DNA of 64,000 nt from contig JACKLL010000004.1 in assembly GCA_024235935.1 (NCBI GenBank), positions 124,001-188,000 on the forward strand. The letters run 5' to 3'. A model generated the notes under the pieces. The model was not told the DNA's origin, did no database searches, and was given only the letters and a program-made list of their open reading frames with translations. This DNA is from Rhodoferax sp. (GTDB lineage Bacteria; Pseudomonadota; Gammaproteobacteria; Burkholderiales; Burkholderiaceae_C). Below, in pieces: positions 1 through 7,652 of this stretch. Made by a program: the position numbers and the translations under genes. Each line of letters begins with the position of its first letter. Positions within the stretch are counted from its first letter, which is position 1.

Positions 1-1
1 C

Positions 2-556
2 ACCATCGTCGCCAAACGGCTTGTGTCGCTGCTCGCAGAAGAGAACGGCGAGAAACCCGACGCCTTGCTGCTCACCCGCGAACGGTTCACCGCGGACGAG
101 TCGAACAAGCAAGGCGTGGTGACGCTCGACGGCAGCGAGAACGCGTCGGTCCACTACTCCACCTGTTGCCGCCCGATTCCGGGAGACCCCATCGTCGGCT
201 ATCTGGGCCGGGGCGAAGGTCTGGTGGTGCACACCCGCAGTTGCCCGGTTGCCGCCAAGCTGCAGAACAAGGACAGCGAGCGGTTCATCGATGTCGAGTG
301 GGCCGACGAGCCGGCGCGACCATTCGAGACAGAAATACTGGTGTCGGTGATCAACGGCAAAGGCGTACTGGCCCGCGTGGCGGCCGCGCTGGCGGCAGCC
401 GAATCGGACATCACGCACATCAACATGGGGCAGGAAGCCTCGCAGGATGCATCGGATCTGCGCTTCGTCATTGCGGTGCGCGATCGCTCCCACCTGGAAA
501 CGGCCCTGCGCAATCTGCGCCGAACGACCTCGGTGCTGAAGGTGCAGCGGATCTGA
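2..556 (+). CDS. spoT: Bifunctional (p)ppGpp synthetase/hydrolase SpoT, C-terminal part
   Basis: This is the tail of a RelA/SpoT protein whose catalytic domains lie left of the window; the open frame runs to the left edge, so the GTG near base 23 is not a real start. The visible part holds the conserved Cys-rich segment (TCCRPIPGDPIVGY, then HTRSCP) followed by a C-terminal ACT domain of about 75 residues (from FETEILVSVINGKGVLA). The wording PGDPIVG and the greB neighbour favour SpoT over the synthetase-only RelA. The C-terminal region senses the ribosome or acyl-carrier protein and controls the balance of ppGpp synthesis and hydrolysis. Its stop lies 10 bp from that of the convergent greB. 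Confidence 0.9.
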   Translation, partial: TIVAKRLVSLLAEENGEKPDALLLTRERFTADESNKQGVVTLDGSENASVHYSTCCRPIPGDPIVGYLGRGEGLVVHTRSCPVAAKLQNKDSERFIDVEWADEPARPFETEILVSVINGKGVLARVAAALAAAESDITHINMGQEASQDASDLRFVIAVRDRSHLETALRNLRRTTSVLKVQRI

Positions 557-565
557 CCGGAGTGG

Positions 566-1126
566 TCAGGGCGACGGCGCGGGATACTGCACCCGCAATA
601 TCTCGATCTCGTCCCGGCCCTGGGGCGTCAGAAGTTCCAGCACATCGCCCTCTCGGGCCTTGAGCAGCGTGCGGGCCACTGGCGAGATCCAGCTGATCTC
701 CCCCTTGAGATTGTCGACCTCGTCGATGCCGAGGATGGTCACCGTGCGTTCCTTGCCGGCCCCGTCGACATAGGTCACGGTTGCGCCAAAGAAGATCTGG
801 TCATTGCCGAAATGCAGCGAAGGGTCCGCCACCACGGCGATCTCCAGGCGCCGGGTCAGAAACCGGATGCGCCGATCGATCTCGCGCAGACGCTTCTTGC
901 CATAGATGTAGTCGCCATTCTCCGAACGGTCACCATTGCTGGCAGCCCAATGGACCACATCGACGATTTTTGGACGCTCGTTGTCGATCAGGTCCATCAA
1001 TTCGGCGCGCAACCGGGTGTAGCCCGCCCCGGTGATGTAGTTCTTGCCACCACCGGGCAGCGGCGGCAGGCCCGCGTCGTCATCTTCCGGCGCGTCGTCC
1101 GATTCCTTGGTGAATGCCTTGCTCAT
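566..1126 (-). CDS. greB: Transcription elongation factor GreB
   Basis: GreB rescues backtracked RNA polymerase by stimulating cleavage of the nascent transcript 3' end. The 186-aa product has the N-terminal coiled-coil domain with the tip acidic region (SNGDRSENGDY, typical of GreA/GreB) and the C-terminal FKBP-like domain (VTYVDGAGKERTVTILG, then ISPVARTLLKAREGD). I chose the ATG giving MSKAFTKESD, a common GreB opening; an upstream in-frame ATG would add 12 unconserved residues. A low-complexity acidic linker (DDAPEDDDAG) precedes the Gre domain. GreB rather than GreA is inferred from the basic YGKKRLREIDRR segment and the spoT neighbour. Confidence 0.93.
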   Translation of the reverse strand: MSKAFTKESDDAPEDDDAGLPPLPGGGKNYITGAGYTRLRAELMDLIDNERPKIVDVVHWAASNGDRSENGDYIYGKKRLREIDRRIRFLTRRLEIAVVADPSLHFGNDQIFFGATVTYVDGAGKERTVTILGIDEVDNLKGEISWISPVARTLLKAREGDVLELLTPQGRDEIEILRVQYPAPSP

Positions 1127-1176
1127 GGGCTGAGAATGCGGCCATTTACCGCCGGATTGCATCTGTCAGTGAACAA

Positions 1177-1212
1177 ACAAAAAAGCCCTGCGTCCTTTTG
1201 GGACACAGGGCT
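1177..1212 (-). terminator. Rho-independent terminator downstream of tRNA-Arg
   Basis: On the minus strand a GC-rich stem (AGCCCTGTGTCC/GGACGCAGGGCT, one mismatch) with a short AAAA-centred loop is followed by a run of T. It begins about ten bases after the encoded CCA of the tRNA, as expected for the terminator of a single-gene tRNA unit. Confidence 0.85.
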
Positions 1213-1222
1213 CTCATGTTTT

Positions 1223-1299
1223 TGGTGCGGCTGGCAGGAATTGAACCCACGACCCCTTGGTTCGTAGCCAAGTACTCTATCCAACTGAGCTACAGCCGC
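1223..1299 (-). tRNA. tRNA-Arg (anticodon ACG)
   Basis: A full 77-nt cloverleaf read on the minus strand: acceptor GCGGCTG pairs with CAGCCGC, discriminator A, encoded CCA. The anticodon stem CTTGG/CCAAG closes the loop CTACGAA, giving ACG, which is deaminated to ICG and reads CGU/CGC/CGA. T-arm GTTCAATTC is present. Confidence 0.96.
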
Positions 1300-1309
1300 G
1301 AAGCCTCGA

Positions 1310-1318
1310 ATTCTAGCA
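1310..1318 (-). promoter_or_regulatory. Probable extended -10 promoter of tRNA-Arg
   Basis: On the minus strand TGCTAGAAT lies about ten bases before the tRNA 5' end. It fits an extended -10 box (TGn TATAAT); no good -35 is seen. It abuts the stop codon of the upstream SapC-family gene. Confidence 0.45.
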
Positions 1319-2086
1319 CTAACCATTCGCGGTTTCTGCGGGAGTCGCCAGGATTTTTTTGTTTTCCACCCCGCCGGCCCCCTGGCCCCCTTCTCGAAGC
1401 TTCACCAGACGCTCGGTCTGGGCCAGCGACATCAGGTGGGCATAGACCGCCGGCAAGTACTGCTTGCGCCGGATTTCCAGGAACAACTCATCGGACAGAT
1501 TGTTCAACCGCTCCTCGTTGAGAACATAACAACCCGCAATATCCTTCACGCCCGCACTCTCGCGCACCCGCAGGTTCAACGGCGTGAACATATTGTGTTC
1601 GGCCATGAACGCGCAAAACGCGTGGGTCGACAGCTCCATCTGCTGCAACTCGGACAGATAGCGCTTGACGTTGTCGATCACCTGGGTCGGCGTACCCGAG
1701 ATGTCGAACAGCGCAGCCCCGTCGGTCTGGCTCACCAGACTGCTGGCCTCGTCGATACACACGATGAACTGGCCGTCGGCGCCACCAGGCACCAGCGTGA
1801 ACGGATAGCGCCGGATCACCGCGGGAATGTAGGATGCCTGCCACTGGCCATTCGCATCGACAAACACGTTGGTGCCCGGCGTCAACCCCAACAAGACCAC
1901 CGGCCGAAACTCGTCCTTGGCCTTGTCTTCGAGAAACACGATCGGATAAATCGCCGCCGCGCGGGTGAATTCCTGCAGCGTGACGTAGGCGATATGGAAC
2001 TTCGATGCGAAGTCGAAGCTGGTGATTTCCTGAACGCGGGTCTGGGCGTGGGTGTCCTTGTTGACGGGAACTACCTTAATGAACAC
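1319..2086 (-). CDS. SapC-family protein
   Basis: A 255-aa soluble protein resembling the SapC family (named after a Campylobacter S-layer locus; function not established). Family-like features are the early region with FHIAYVTLQEF, the block YPIVFLEDKAKDEFRPVVLLGL, the middle segment YIPAVIRRYPFTLV, and LVSQTDGAALFD. No signal peptide or membrane segment is visible. The GTG start has a very strong ribosome-binding site (AAGGAGG) 6 bases upstream. It lies 127 bp downstream of, and on the same strand as, the kinase/PqqD operon, so it may be read with it or on its own. What SapC does here is unknown. Confidence 0.75.
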   Translation of the reverse strand: MFIKVVPVNKDTHAQTRVQEITSFDFASKFHIAYVTLQEFTRAAAIYPIVFLEDKAKDEFRPVVLLGLTPGTNVFVDANGQWQASYIPAVIRRYPFTLVPGGADGQFIVCIDEASSLVSQTDGAALFDISGTPTQVIDNVKRYLSELQQMELSTHAFCAFMAEHNMFTPLNLRVRESAGVKDIAGCYVLNEERLNNLSDELFLEIRRKQYLPAVYAHLMSLAQTERLVKLREGGQGAGGVENKKILATPAETANG

Positions 2087-2213
2087 GATCGCCTCCTTAT
2101 ATGAAGCCAGATTGGGCGGAAATCACCAAAACGCCAAATCAGTTTACATCGCTGCGCCGTAGCCACGCCTCGGCTCCATTGCGCTCGATCTCGATGAATC
2201 GATCAGCCTACAG

Positions 2214-3326
2214 TCAGGCACCGTCGTCAGCTTCCCGTTCTGATGGCTGGTTGCTACGCATTTTGTGCCACAAATGCGGCAAAAGCAGCTTCGCAGGCAT
2301 ACGCTGCCGATGGTAGCGAATCAAGAGCGCCATGGCTGATAGTCGCTGGCCAAGGCCAGGCGATTGATCTGGCGGGGTAGGGCACAACGCGGCGTCCAAC
2401 AGAGGCAGCAACCAGTATTGGCGCAGCAGCGATGGGGCGAGTTGCGACAAGGCAGCCCTTGTAGCATCGGGCACCGGGGTACACATCCAGGCACTGGCGA
2501 AGCGCACGCCAAGCTGCAGAGGTTCAACAAGTGACAGCTCAACAGCACGACTTACCAACATCGTCCAAAAGCGGCTACCCAATGCGTGGTGTCGCAAAAG
2601 CCCGTCCAGATCCACCACATCGCGAACCCTGTCACGGAGTTCGGAGTCAAGGAACAGGTGCGCTGCGCAGTGCAGGACTTGATCGACAGGGCTAAGAACA
2701 TGCCACCCATCCACATCCACCATTTCCAGCTTGTCGATCAGGTGTCGGGCATCAACCGTGGTGCGGGCGACTGGCGGCAGAATGTTGTGATGCAGGTCCA
2801 GTTCCATGCCGAACAGCGCGTTGCGCATCGGCGGCGTCTCGTGACTCCACTCGTGGTAATAGCGCCTATCGTGCGCGTCGAGATCAATTTCTCGCCATCC
2901 CTGATCTTGCAATCGACGCTGGGCGTCAGGTATGTTGTGTCGAGGCACCAGGATGTCTAGATCCGACGGAAGTCGCCCGAGGGCTATTGGCAGACCCTGG
3001 GCAATATAAGCGCCTCCCTTGAGCAGCACCCGGGGGTAATCTGCGCCTTCGAACTGCTGTGCTACCTGGTGCATGGTCCACGTCATTGCCCTGACTCTCC
3101 AGCCAGACAGCATCGACTCGGCCAGAAGCTGCCTCTGCACCGGCTCGGGCATTCGTGGCGCCAGACCCGCGGCATTGATGCTCTGCGCCAATCGCCCCAG
3201 CAAGCGCAGCCGCCTGGCCAGTCGCACGACGTAGCTCCAGCGCTGCAGAGTCCATTCAAGCGTCTGCTCTGGCTGGTGAAGCGCCCCCAACCAATCCAGA
3301 ACGCTCAAATCAGGCGCGGCTTTCAT
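2214..3326 (-). CDS. Nucleotidyltransferase-family protein (NTP_transf_5-like) of the HprK/PqqD cassette
   Basis: A 370-aa protein with the nucleotidyltransferase signature of the uncharacterised NTP_transf_5 family: LKGGAYIAQG, then LGRLPSDLDILV, where the two Asp should bind metal. A later acidic position (MELDLHHNI) can supply the third. The C-terminal half is helical (PVDQVLHCAAHLFLDSE, then DLDGLLRHH). The chosen ATG overlaps the kinase stop codon (ATGA), implying translational coupling; an upstream GTG/ATG would overlap further. Members of this family occur beside HprK-like kinases and PqqD-like proteins in peptide-modification loci, where they may transfer a nucleotide or act on a phosphorylated substrate. 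The substrate is unknown. Confidence 0.72.
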   Translation of the reverse strand: MKAAPDLSVLDWLGALHQPEQTLEWTLQRWSYVVRLARRLRLLGRLAQSINAAGLAPRMPEPVQRQLLAESMLSGWRVRAMTWTMHQVAQQFEGADYPRVLLKGGAYIAQGLPIALGRLPSDLDILVPRHNIPDAQRRLQDQGWREIDLDAHDRRYYHEWSHETPPMRNALFGMELDLHHNILPPVARTTVDARHLIDKLEMVDVDGWHVLSPVDQVLHCAAHLFLDSELRDRVRDVVDLDGLLRHHALGSRFWTMLVSRAVELSLVEPLQLGVRFASAWMCTPVPDATRAALSQLAPSLLRQYWLLPLLDAALCPTPPDQSPGLGQRLSAMALLIRYHRQRMPAKLLLPHLWHKMRSNQPSEREADDGA

Positions 3327-4273
3327 TTTTGGGCGTTCGCAACAACGAATGGCCAAGCTTGTTCAATGGCGCGAATCGCGTCATCCAGATCGCTGTATAC
3401 GAGTTCCCAGGCCAGGCAGCGACGCACAATATTCAAAACCGCATCGAAACCTGCCTCGCCCAATAATTGGTAGTTGAACGCATTGAATGCAAGGGCAGAG
3501 AAGGCATTGTGTGCTGCAACCGGCTCCCATCGGGTAGGGCTATTCGCCTCCCACCGAGGCAAGATGACGGCTCCCGGCATGGCGGGCTCGGCTCTGCGCT
3601 GTACCGCATCGAGTTGCGCGGCCAGATGTGCGACCGTACCCTTGCGCGTCTTTGGAAATTCAGGACCGATTTCCGCCTCCGGCGCGAATCGACGAATCAC
3701 GGCGATCGATTCGTTCTTCAGCGCAACGGGCTTGAGAACAGCCCGAAGATTCCCTGAGCGGAGGTCGAAAGCGCCAAACTCGTCCGACATTAGTCGCCAG
3801 CCTCTCAATGAGAGCGCGGCGCTCAACGTGCTTTTGCCCGACCCCGGCGTGGCCGGCAGTAGCAGCGCAAGACCATCGCGCTCCAGCGCGCCGGCATGAA
3901 ACAGCAGCAAGTGATTGAGTCGATGGCCAATAAGCCAATTGCAGCCCCATTCCAGCAATGGAAGTGGCGAATCGGCAGGAAACGGCGCGAACACCACCCG
4001 GGCATCCGAACTGAATACCACTTGCCGCCGGATGAGTCGTCGCAAGCCACCAACCTCGTCCACGCGGGCGTGAATGTCTGCCCACGCACCTTCGTACTGA
4101 AATGGGAAATGCCGATAAACGGATTGAATCTGAGAAGCCAATGCCCTGGAGTTACCGTTCACGCACACGGTGGTGGCTCCCAGGCCAAACCAGAGCCCGT
4201 CCGACTGCAGTGCCTCTTGAATTCGGTGTATGTCGACTGCGGCAAGGCTGGCCGCATCGAATGTTGCAGTCAA
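3323..4273 (-). CDS. HprK-related kinase A
   Basis: A P-loop kinase of about 316 aa related to the catalytic domain of HPr kinase/phosphorylase, best matching the family called HprK-related kinase A. Seen: PLPLLEWGCNWLI, LLLFHAGALERDG, Walker A TPGSGKSTL near residue 145, MSDEFGAFD (the HprK-like acidic pair region) and KPVALKNESI. It lacks the N-terminal regulatory domain of true HprK. The start is uncertain: I prefer a TTG that overlaps the PqqD stop (TTGA); an in-frame ATG at 4339 would overlap the previous gene by 70 bp. Related kinases phosphorylate the C-terminal residue of some lasso-peptide precursors, so a peptide or protein target is plausible, but this is inference. Confidence 0.8.
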   Translation of the reverse strand: MTATFDAASLAAVDIHRIQEALQSDGLWFGLGATTVCVNGNSRALASQIQSVYRHFPFQYEGAWADIHARVDEVGGLRRLIRRQVVFSSDARVVFAPFPADSPLPLLEWGCNWLIGHRLNHLLLFHAGALERDGLALLLPATPGSGKSTLSAALSLRGWRLMSDEFGAFDLRSGNLRAVLKPVALKNESIAVIRRFAPEAEIGPEFPKTRKGTVAHLAAQLDAVQRRAEPAMPGAVILPRWEANSPTRWEPVAAHNAFSALAFNAFNYQLLGEAGFDAVLNIVRRCLAWELVYSDLDDAIRAIEQAWPFVVANAQK

Positions 4274-4608
4274 GGCGACGGGCTCAAGAGTTGCGCGGAC
4301 ACTTGCTGAATCAGGCCGACCGACGCCAATGGAGCCCATGCCAGTTGAATGCGTGTCGCAAGTTCATTTGCATTGATTCCAGCATCTTCAGACAGCGCCA
4401 ATGCCGCCTGGTTAGTGGTACCAACTCCGACCTCCAGCAACCACTCCAGTATGGCGGCGCTTTCGTCGTTCAATATTTGAGTTTCTCCACCCAGTGGACT
4501 GTAAGCAGCCCACATATCCCCAATGGCCTCCAAGCGAACGCCATCACTTACCCTGTAGTGCGGCTGCTTCGAGGTGCCAATCAGGTCATTGCTATCGAGG
4601 TCCAGCAA
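4270..4608 (-). CDS. PqqD-family peptide chaperone-like protein (HPr-rel-A system)
   Basis: A 112-aa PqqD-like protein. PqqD proteins form the winged-helix RiPP recognition element that binds leader peptides and presents them to modifying enzymes. The characteristic run is W-A-A-Y-SPLGGETQILNDESAAILEWL followed by helical residues and LASVGLI near the C terminus. It overlaps the preceding gene by 28 bp (TTG start) and is overlapped by the kinase gene, so all four genes are probably one translationally coupled operon. The start is not certain. Its presence argues that the kinase or nucleotidyltransferase acts on a peptide substrate. Confidence 0.72.
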   Translation of the reverse strand: MLDLDSNDLIGTSKQPHYRVSDGVRLEAIGDMWAAYSPLGGETQILNDESAAILEWLLEVGVGTTNQAALALSEDAGINANELATRIQLAWAPLASVGLIQQVSAQLLSPSP

Positions 4609-5129
4609 GACTGCGTGATGGCGTTGGTGCCTGTCGGCGAAGCTCCGCTGCTTTGGGCACTGGTGACGATGCCAACGATTCGGATCGGACTTGCCCCTCC
4701 GCCACCCGAATCAAAGCGCAGCGCCACGAGGTTATTGCCATCCGTCTGAAATAGATTGATATCGCTTGTCTGAAGGTTACCGTCGGACCATCTGATGACA
4801 GTCGTGGCAGAAGTGACACCCGGAATAGACACGGCAATTCCGAGCAGCGCGGCTATGCCGTTTATATCGGCAATCCGCACGAAGGGAACATTGTTGCTTA
4901 TACGCTTGTACCGTTGAACCCGAACCCAAGTATCAGCAGCCGTGACGCTACTGACGGGGAGCGACTGATTGCTGCTTACAGCATTAGTGGCGCAGCGAAA
5001 CTTGTTGGACGACGCTGCCAACGCACTGCCATTGTGAACCGCAAGCACGGCGGGCAGGGAAAACGCGCCTCGAACCAGCTTTCGCCTGGCGCTCACCTGT
5101 ACTGTCGGTTCTTGAAGATTCTTGTTCAC
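4581..5129 (-). CDS. Exported 182-aa protein, first gene of the HprK/PqqD operon
   Basis: I do not recognise a family. The N terminus has a twin-arginine-like signal (SARRKLVRGAF, hydrophobic stretch, then ALAA before SSNKFRC), suggesting export. The mature part is rich in Ser, Thr, Val and Ile, has a glycine run (DSGGGGASPIR) and three Cys, and looks like a compact beta-rich secreted domain. The GTG start is supported by AGGGG 6-7 bases upstream. As the first gene of an operon with a PqqD-like protein, a kinase and a nucleotidyltransferase, it could be their substrate, possibly at the Ser/Thr-rich C terminus (CWTSIAMT). That role is inference only. Confidence 0.6.
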   Translation of the reverse strand: MNKNLQEPTVQVSARRKLVRGAFSLPAVLAVHNGSALAASSNKFRCATNAVSSNQSLPVSSVTAADTWVRVQRYKRISNNVPFVRIADINGIAALLGIAVSIPGVTSATTVIRWSDGNLQTSDINLFQTDGNNLVALRFDSGGGGASPIRIVGIVTSAQSSGASPTGTNAITQSCWTSIAMT

Positions 5130-5603
5130 AAATCACCCCTTCGGTCTGTTGACCTGCCAATCACCTTGGCACTTCAAGCACATCATGTCGCCAGCGACAA
5201 ATACCGCCTCCAATTTCCGCTAATCTGGCGCGGCTACCAGAGAGCTTACCACCCTCTGCGGAGTCAACGACGGACCAACTGGACAACTGCCGGAAGTCCG
5301 GCAGCTGGGCGTTTCATCGTTTAAAGCAACATTCAGGCCACCACCCGAGATCTCCATTAAGTCGTTGAAAAATATAGCCAACTCGAGTGCCGTGCACCGC
5401 CAATGTTAATGCACCGAACTAGAATGTAAGCTTTCCCGACGGCACCCGGCTTGCGCTGTATATGAGGGTGATCGCCTGACTTCACCCAATCCGACAATCA
5501 GTGCGATGTCAAGCGATCCAGCGATTTCTGAGTCTCCATTCCACCGGAATTTCACGCCCAAAGAGTGCACATAAAAATGCGACGCGCAAACACATATTTT
5601 GAT
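5130..5603. other. A/T-richer intergenic region upstream of the HprK/PqqD operon
   Basis: About 470 bp without a convincing gene. It must carry the promoter of the minus-strand operon, but I see no clean -35/-10 pair. Next to the operon start it holds a possible 17-codon reading frame on the minus strand (5133-5186). No repeat, integrase remnant or copy of the neighbouring tRNA 3' end was found. Confidence 0.5.
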
Positions 5604-5680
5604 TGGTAGGGCGTGTAGGACTTGAACCTACGACCAAAGGATTATGAGTCCTCTGCTCTAACCAACTGAGCTAACGCCCC
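5604..5680 (-). tRNA. tRNA with CAT anticodon (Met elongator or Ile2)
   Basis: A 77-nt cloverleaf on the minus strand with acceptor GGGGCGT/ACGCCCT (G1-U72 wobble), discriminator A and encoded CCA. Anticodon stem GAGGA/TCCTT region encloses CTCATAA, so the anticodon is CAT. Which amino acid it carries cannot be settled by eye: elongator Met and lysidine-modified Ile2 share this anticodon. It is not initiator tRNA, since it lacks the three G-C pairs in the anticodon stem. Confidence 0.93.
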
Positions 5681-5693
5681 AACCGAACCGGCG

Positions 5694-5699
5694 ATTGTA
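5694..5699 (-). promoter_or_regulatory. Possible -10 box of the CAT tRNA
   Basis: TACAAT (within CTATACAAT) on the minus strand lies 13 bases before the tRNA 5' end, between hrcA and the tRNA. No matching -35 is evident, so support is weak. Confidence 0.3.
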
Positions 5700-5717
5700 T
5701 AGGCGGCCTGCGCGGGC

Positions 5718-6725
5718 TTACTTCTGGTAATTGAGGGCGTTGGTCACCAGCCGCGACGTGATATCCACGATCTGGATCATGCGGTCGTAGGCCATGCGGG
5801 TGGGGCCGATGACGCCGAGGGTGCCGACGACCTGGCCGTCGACTTCATAGGGGGCACTGACGATGGACAGGTCTTCAAAGGGCACGACCTGGCTTTCGCC
5901 GCCGATGAAGATGCGCACGCCCTCGGCCTGGCCAGCCCCCTCGAGCAGGCGCATCAGCTGCGCCTTTTGCTCGAACAGTTCGAACGCACGCCGCAGCTGC
6001 CCCATGTCGCTGGAGAAGTCCGACAAGGCCAGCAGGTTGCGTTCGCCGGAGATGACGACTTCGTCGTCGTTGCGGGCCTCTTCTTCGTCGCTGTTGAGCG
6101 TCACCGCCGCCTGCATCAGCGTGGCGATCTCCGAGCGCAGCGATTCCACCTCCTGCTTGAGCCGCGCGCGCACTGTCTCGATGGCCATGCCGGCATAGTT
6201 GGAATTGAGGAAGTTCGCCGCCTCGATCAGTTCGGACTGGGAGTAATCTGTTTCGGTAAAGATGACCCGGTTCTGGACGTCGCCATTGGGCGACACGATG
6301 ATGACCAGCAGGCGGCGCTCGGACAGGCGCAGAAACTCGATATGGCGAAACACCGAACTGCGCTTGGGCGCCACCACCACGCCCACGAACTGCGACAGGC
6401 TCGACAGCAGCGTAGCCGCCTTGTTCAGCACTTTCTGGGGTTGGTCTGGAGTCAGCACATGGCGCGGCAACTCGCCTTTTTGCACCGTCAGCATGGTGTC
6501 GACGAAAAGCCGATACCCACGCGCCGTAGGGATACGGCCCGCCGAGGTGTGCGGACTGGCGATCAGCCCCAGATCCTCCAGGTCGGACATCACGTTGCGG
6601 ATGGTCGCCGGCGAGAGTTCCAACCCGGCCTGACGTGACAAGGTACGTGAACCCACCGGTTGCCCGTCAGCGATGTAACGCTCGACAAGGGCTTTCATCA
6701 GCAACTTGGCGCGATCATCCAGCAT
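5718..6725 (-). CDS. hrcA: Heat-inducible transcription repressor HrcA
   Basis: HrcA represses groESL and dnaK-type heat-shock genes by binding CIRCE inverted repeats and needs GroEL for activity. The 335-aa product starts MLDDRAKLLMKALVERYIADGQ, with the N-terminal winged helix (PVGSRTLSRQAGLELSPATIRNVMSDLEDLGL), HTSAGRIPTARGYRLFVD, and a C-terminal GAF-like domain ending with GVIGPTRMAYDRMIQIVDITSRLV. Length and motifs are complete. It is divergent from nadK across about 28 bp; I see no CIRCE element in that gap, so no autoregulation is evident here. Confidence 0.96.
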   Translation of the reverse strand: MLDDRAKLLMKALVERYIADGQPVGSRTLSRQAGLELSPATIRNVMSDLEDLGLIASPHTSAGRIPTARGYRLFVDTMLTVQKGELPRHVLTPDQPQKVLNKAATLLSSLSQFVGVVVAPKRSSVFRHIEFLRLSERRLLVIIVSPNGDVQNRVIFTETDYSQSELIEAANFLNSNYAGMAIETVRARLKQEVESLRSEIATLMQAAVTLNSDEEEARNDDEVVISGERNLLALSDFSSDMGQLRRAFELFEQKAQLMRLLEGAGQAEGVRIFIGGESQVVPFEDLSIVSAPYEVDGQVVGTLGVIGPTRMAYDRMIQIVDITSRLVTNALNYQK

Positions 6726-6753
6726 GCTGCCATTTTAGTGATGTAATTTGCCG

Positions 6754-7650
6754 ATGAAGTCCCATTTCCGCCATGTTGCCCTTATTGGGAAATATCAGGC
6801 CGCAGGCTCCAGTTCGCCGGCACTGTCTTCGCGCCGTGCGCTGGAGGATATTGCCCATTTTCTGCACGCACAGGGCTGCGATGTCGCCTTCGAGGCCGCA
6901 ACCGCGCGCAATATGGGCATCACGGGCCACGCGACACTGGACGTGCCAGGCATCGGCGCCCATTGCGACCTGGGCCTGGTGGTCGGCGGCGATGGCACCA
7001 TGCTGGGCATCGGGCGACAACTGGCCAGCCACAACGTGCCGCTGATCGGCATCAACCAGGGCCGGCTTGGCTTCATCACCGATATTCCGCTCGACGGTTA
7101 CGAGTCCATCCTGCTGCCGATGCTGGGCGGCGAATATGAAGAAGACCAGCGCAGCCTGATGCAGGCCCGCGTCATGCGCGACGGTCTGTGTGTTTTCGAT
7201 GCGCTGGCCATGAACGACGTGGTCGTGAACCGGGGCGCCACCTCCGGCATGGTCGAACTGCGGGTGGAGGTGGACGGGCATTTTGTCGCCAACCAGCGCG
7301 CCGACGGCCTGATCATCGCCAGCCCCACCGGATCTACCGCCTATGCCTTGTCGGCGGGCGGCCCCTTGCTGCACCCATCGCTGCCGGGCTGGGTGCTGGT
7401 ACCGATCGCTCCCCACACCCTGTCCAACCGCCCGATCGTGCTGGCGGACGCCTCCGAAATCGCCATCGAGGTCGTGGCGGGGCGTGATGCAAGCGCCAAT
7501 TTCGACATGCAATCGCTGGCTTCGCTGCTGCATGGCGACCGCATCGTCGTCTCCCGCTCGGAGCACCACATGCATTTTCTCCATCCGCGCGGCTGGAGCT
7601 ATTTCGACACCTTGCGACGCAAGCTGCACTGGAATGAAGGAGTCGCCTGA
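6754..7650 (+). CDS. nadK: NAD kinase
   Basis: Phosphorylates NAD+ to NADP+ in the cytoplasm. The 298-aa product carries the family motif GGDGTML near residue 80, NQGRLGFITDI, NDVVVNRG, and the glycine-rich DGLIIASPTGSTAYALSAGGPLLHP, followed by APHTLSNRPIVL. I chose the ATG giving MKSHFRHVALIGKY; a TTG two codons upstream is also possible. It is followed after 2 bp by recN, and the pair is probably cotranscribed, as in many betaproteobacteria. Confidence 0.96.
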   Translation: MKSHFRHVALIGKYQAAGSSSPALSSRRALEDIAHFLHAQGCDVAFEAATARNMGITGHATLDVPGIGAHCDLGLVVGGDGTMLGIGRQLASHNVPLIGINQGRLGFITDIPLDGYESILLPMLGGEYEEDQRSLMQARVMRDGLCVFDALAMNDVVVNRGATSGMVELRVEVDGHFVANQRADGLIIASPTGSTAYALSAGGPLLHPSLPGWVLVPIAPHTLSNRPIVLADASEIAIEVVAGRDASANFDMQSLASLLHGDRIVVSRSEHHMHFLHPRGWSYFDTLRRKLHWNEGVA

Positions 7651-7652
7651 TC

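Noticed and set aside
1300..5603. Integrative element inserted at a tRNA gene
   Set aside because: No integrase gene and no duplicated tRNA 3' end were found in the interval.
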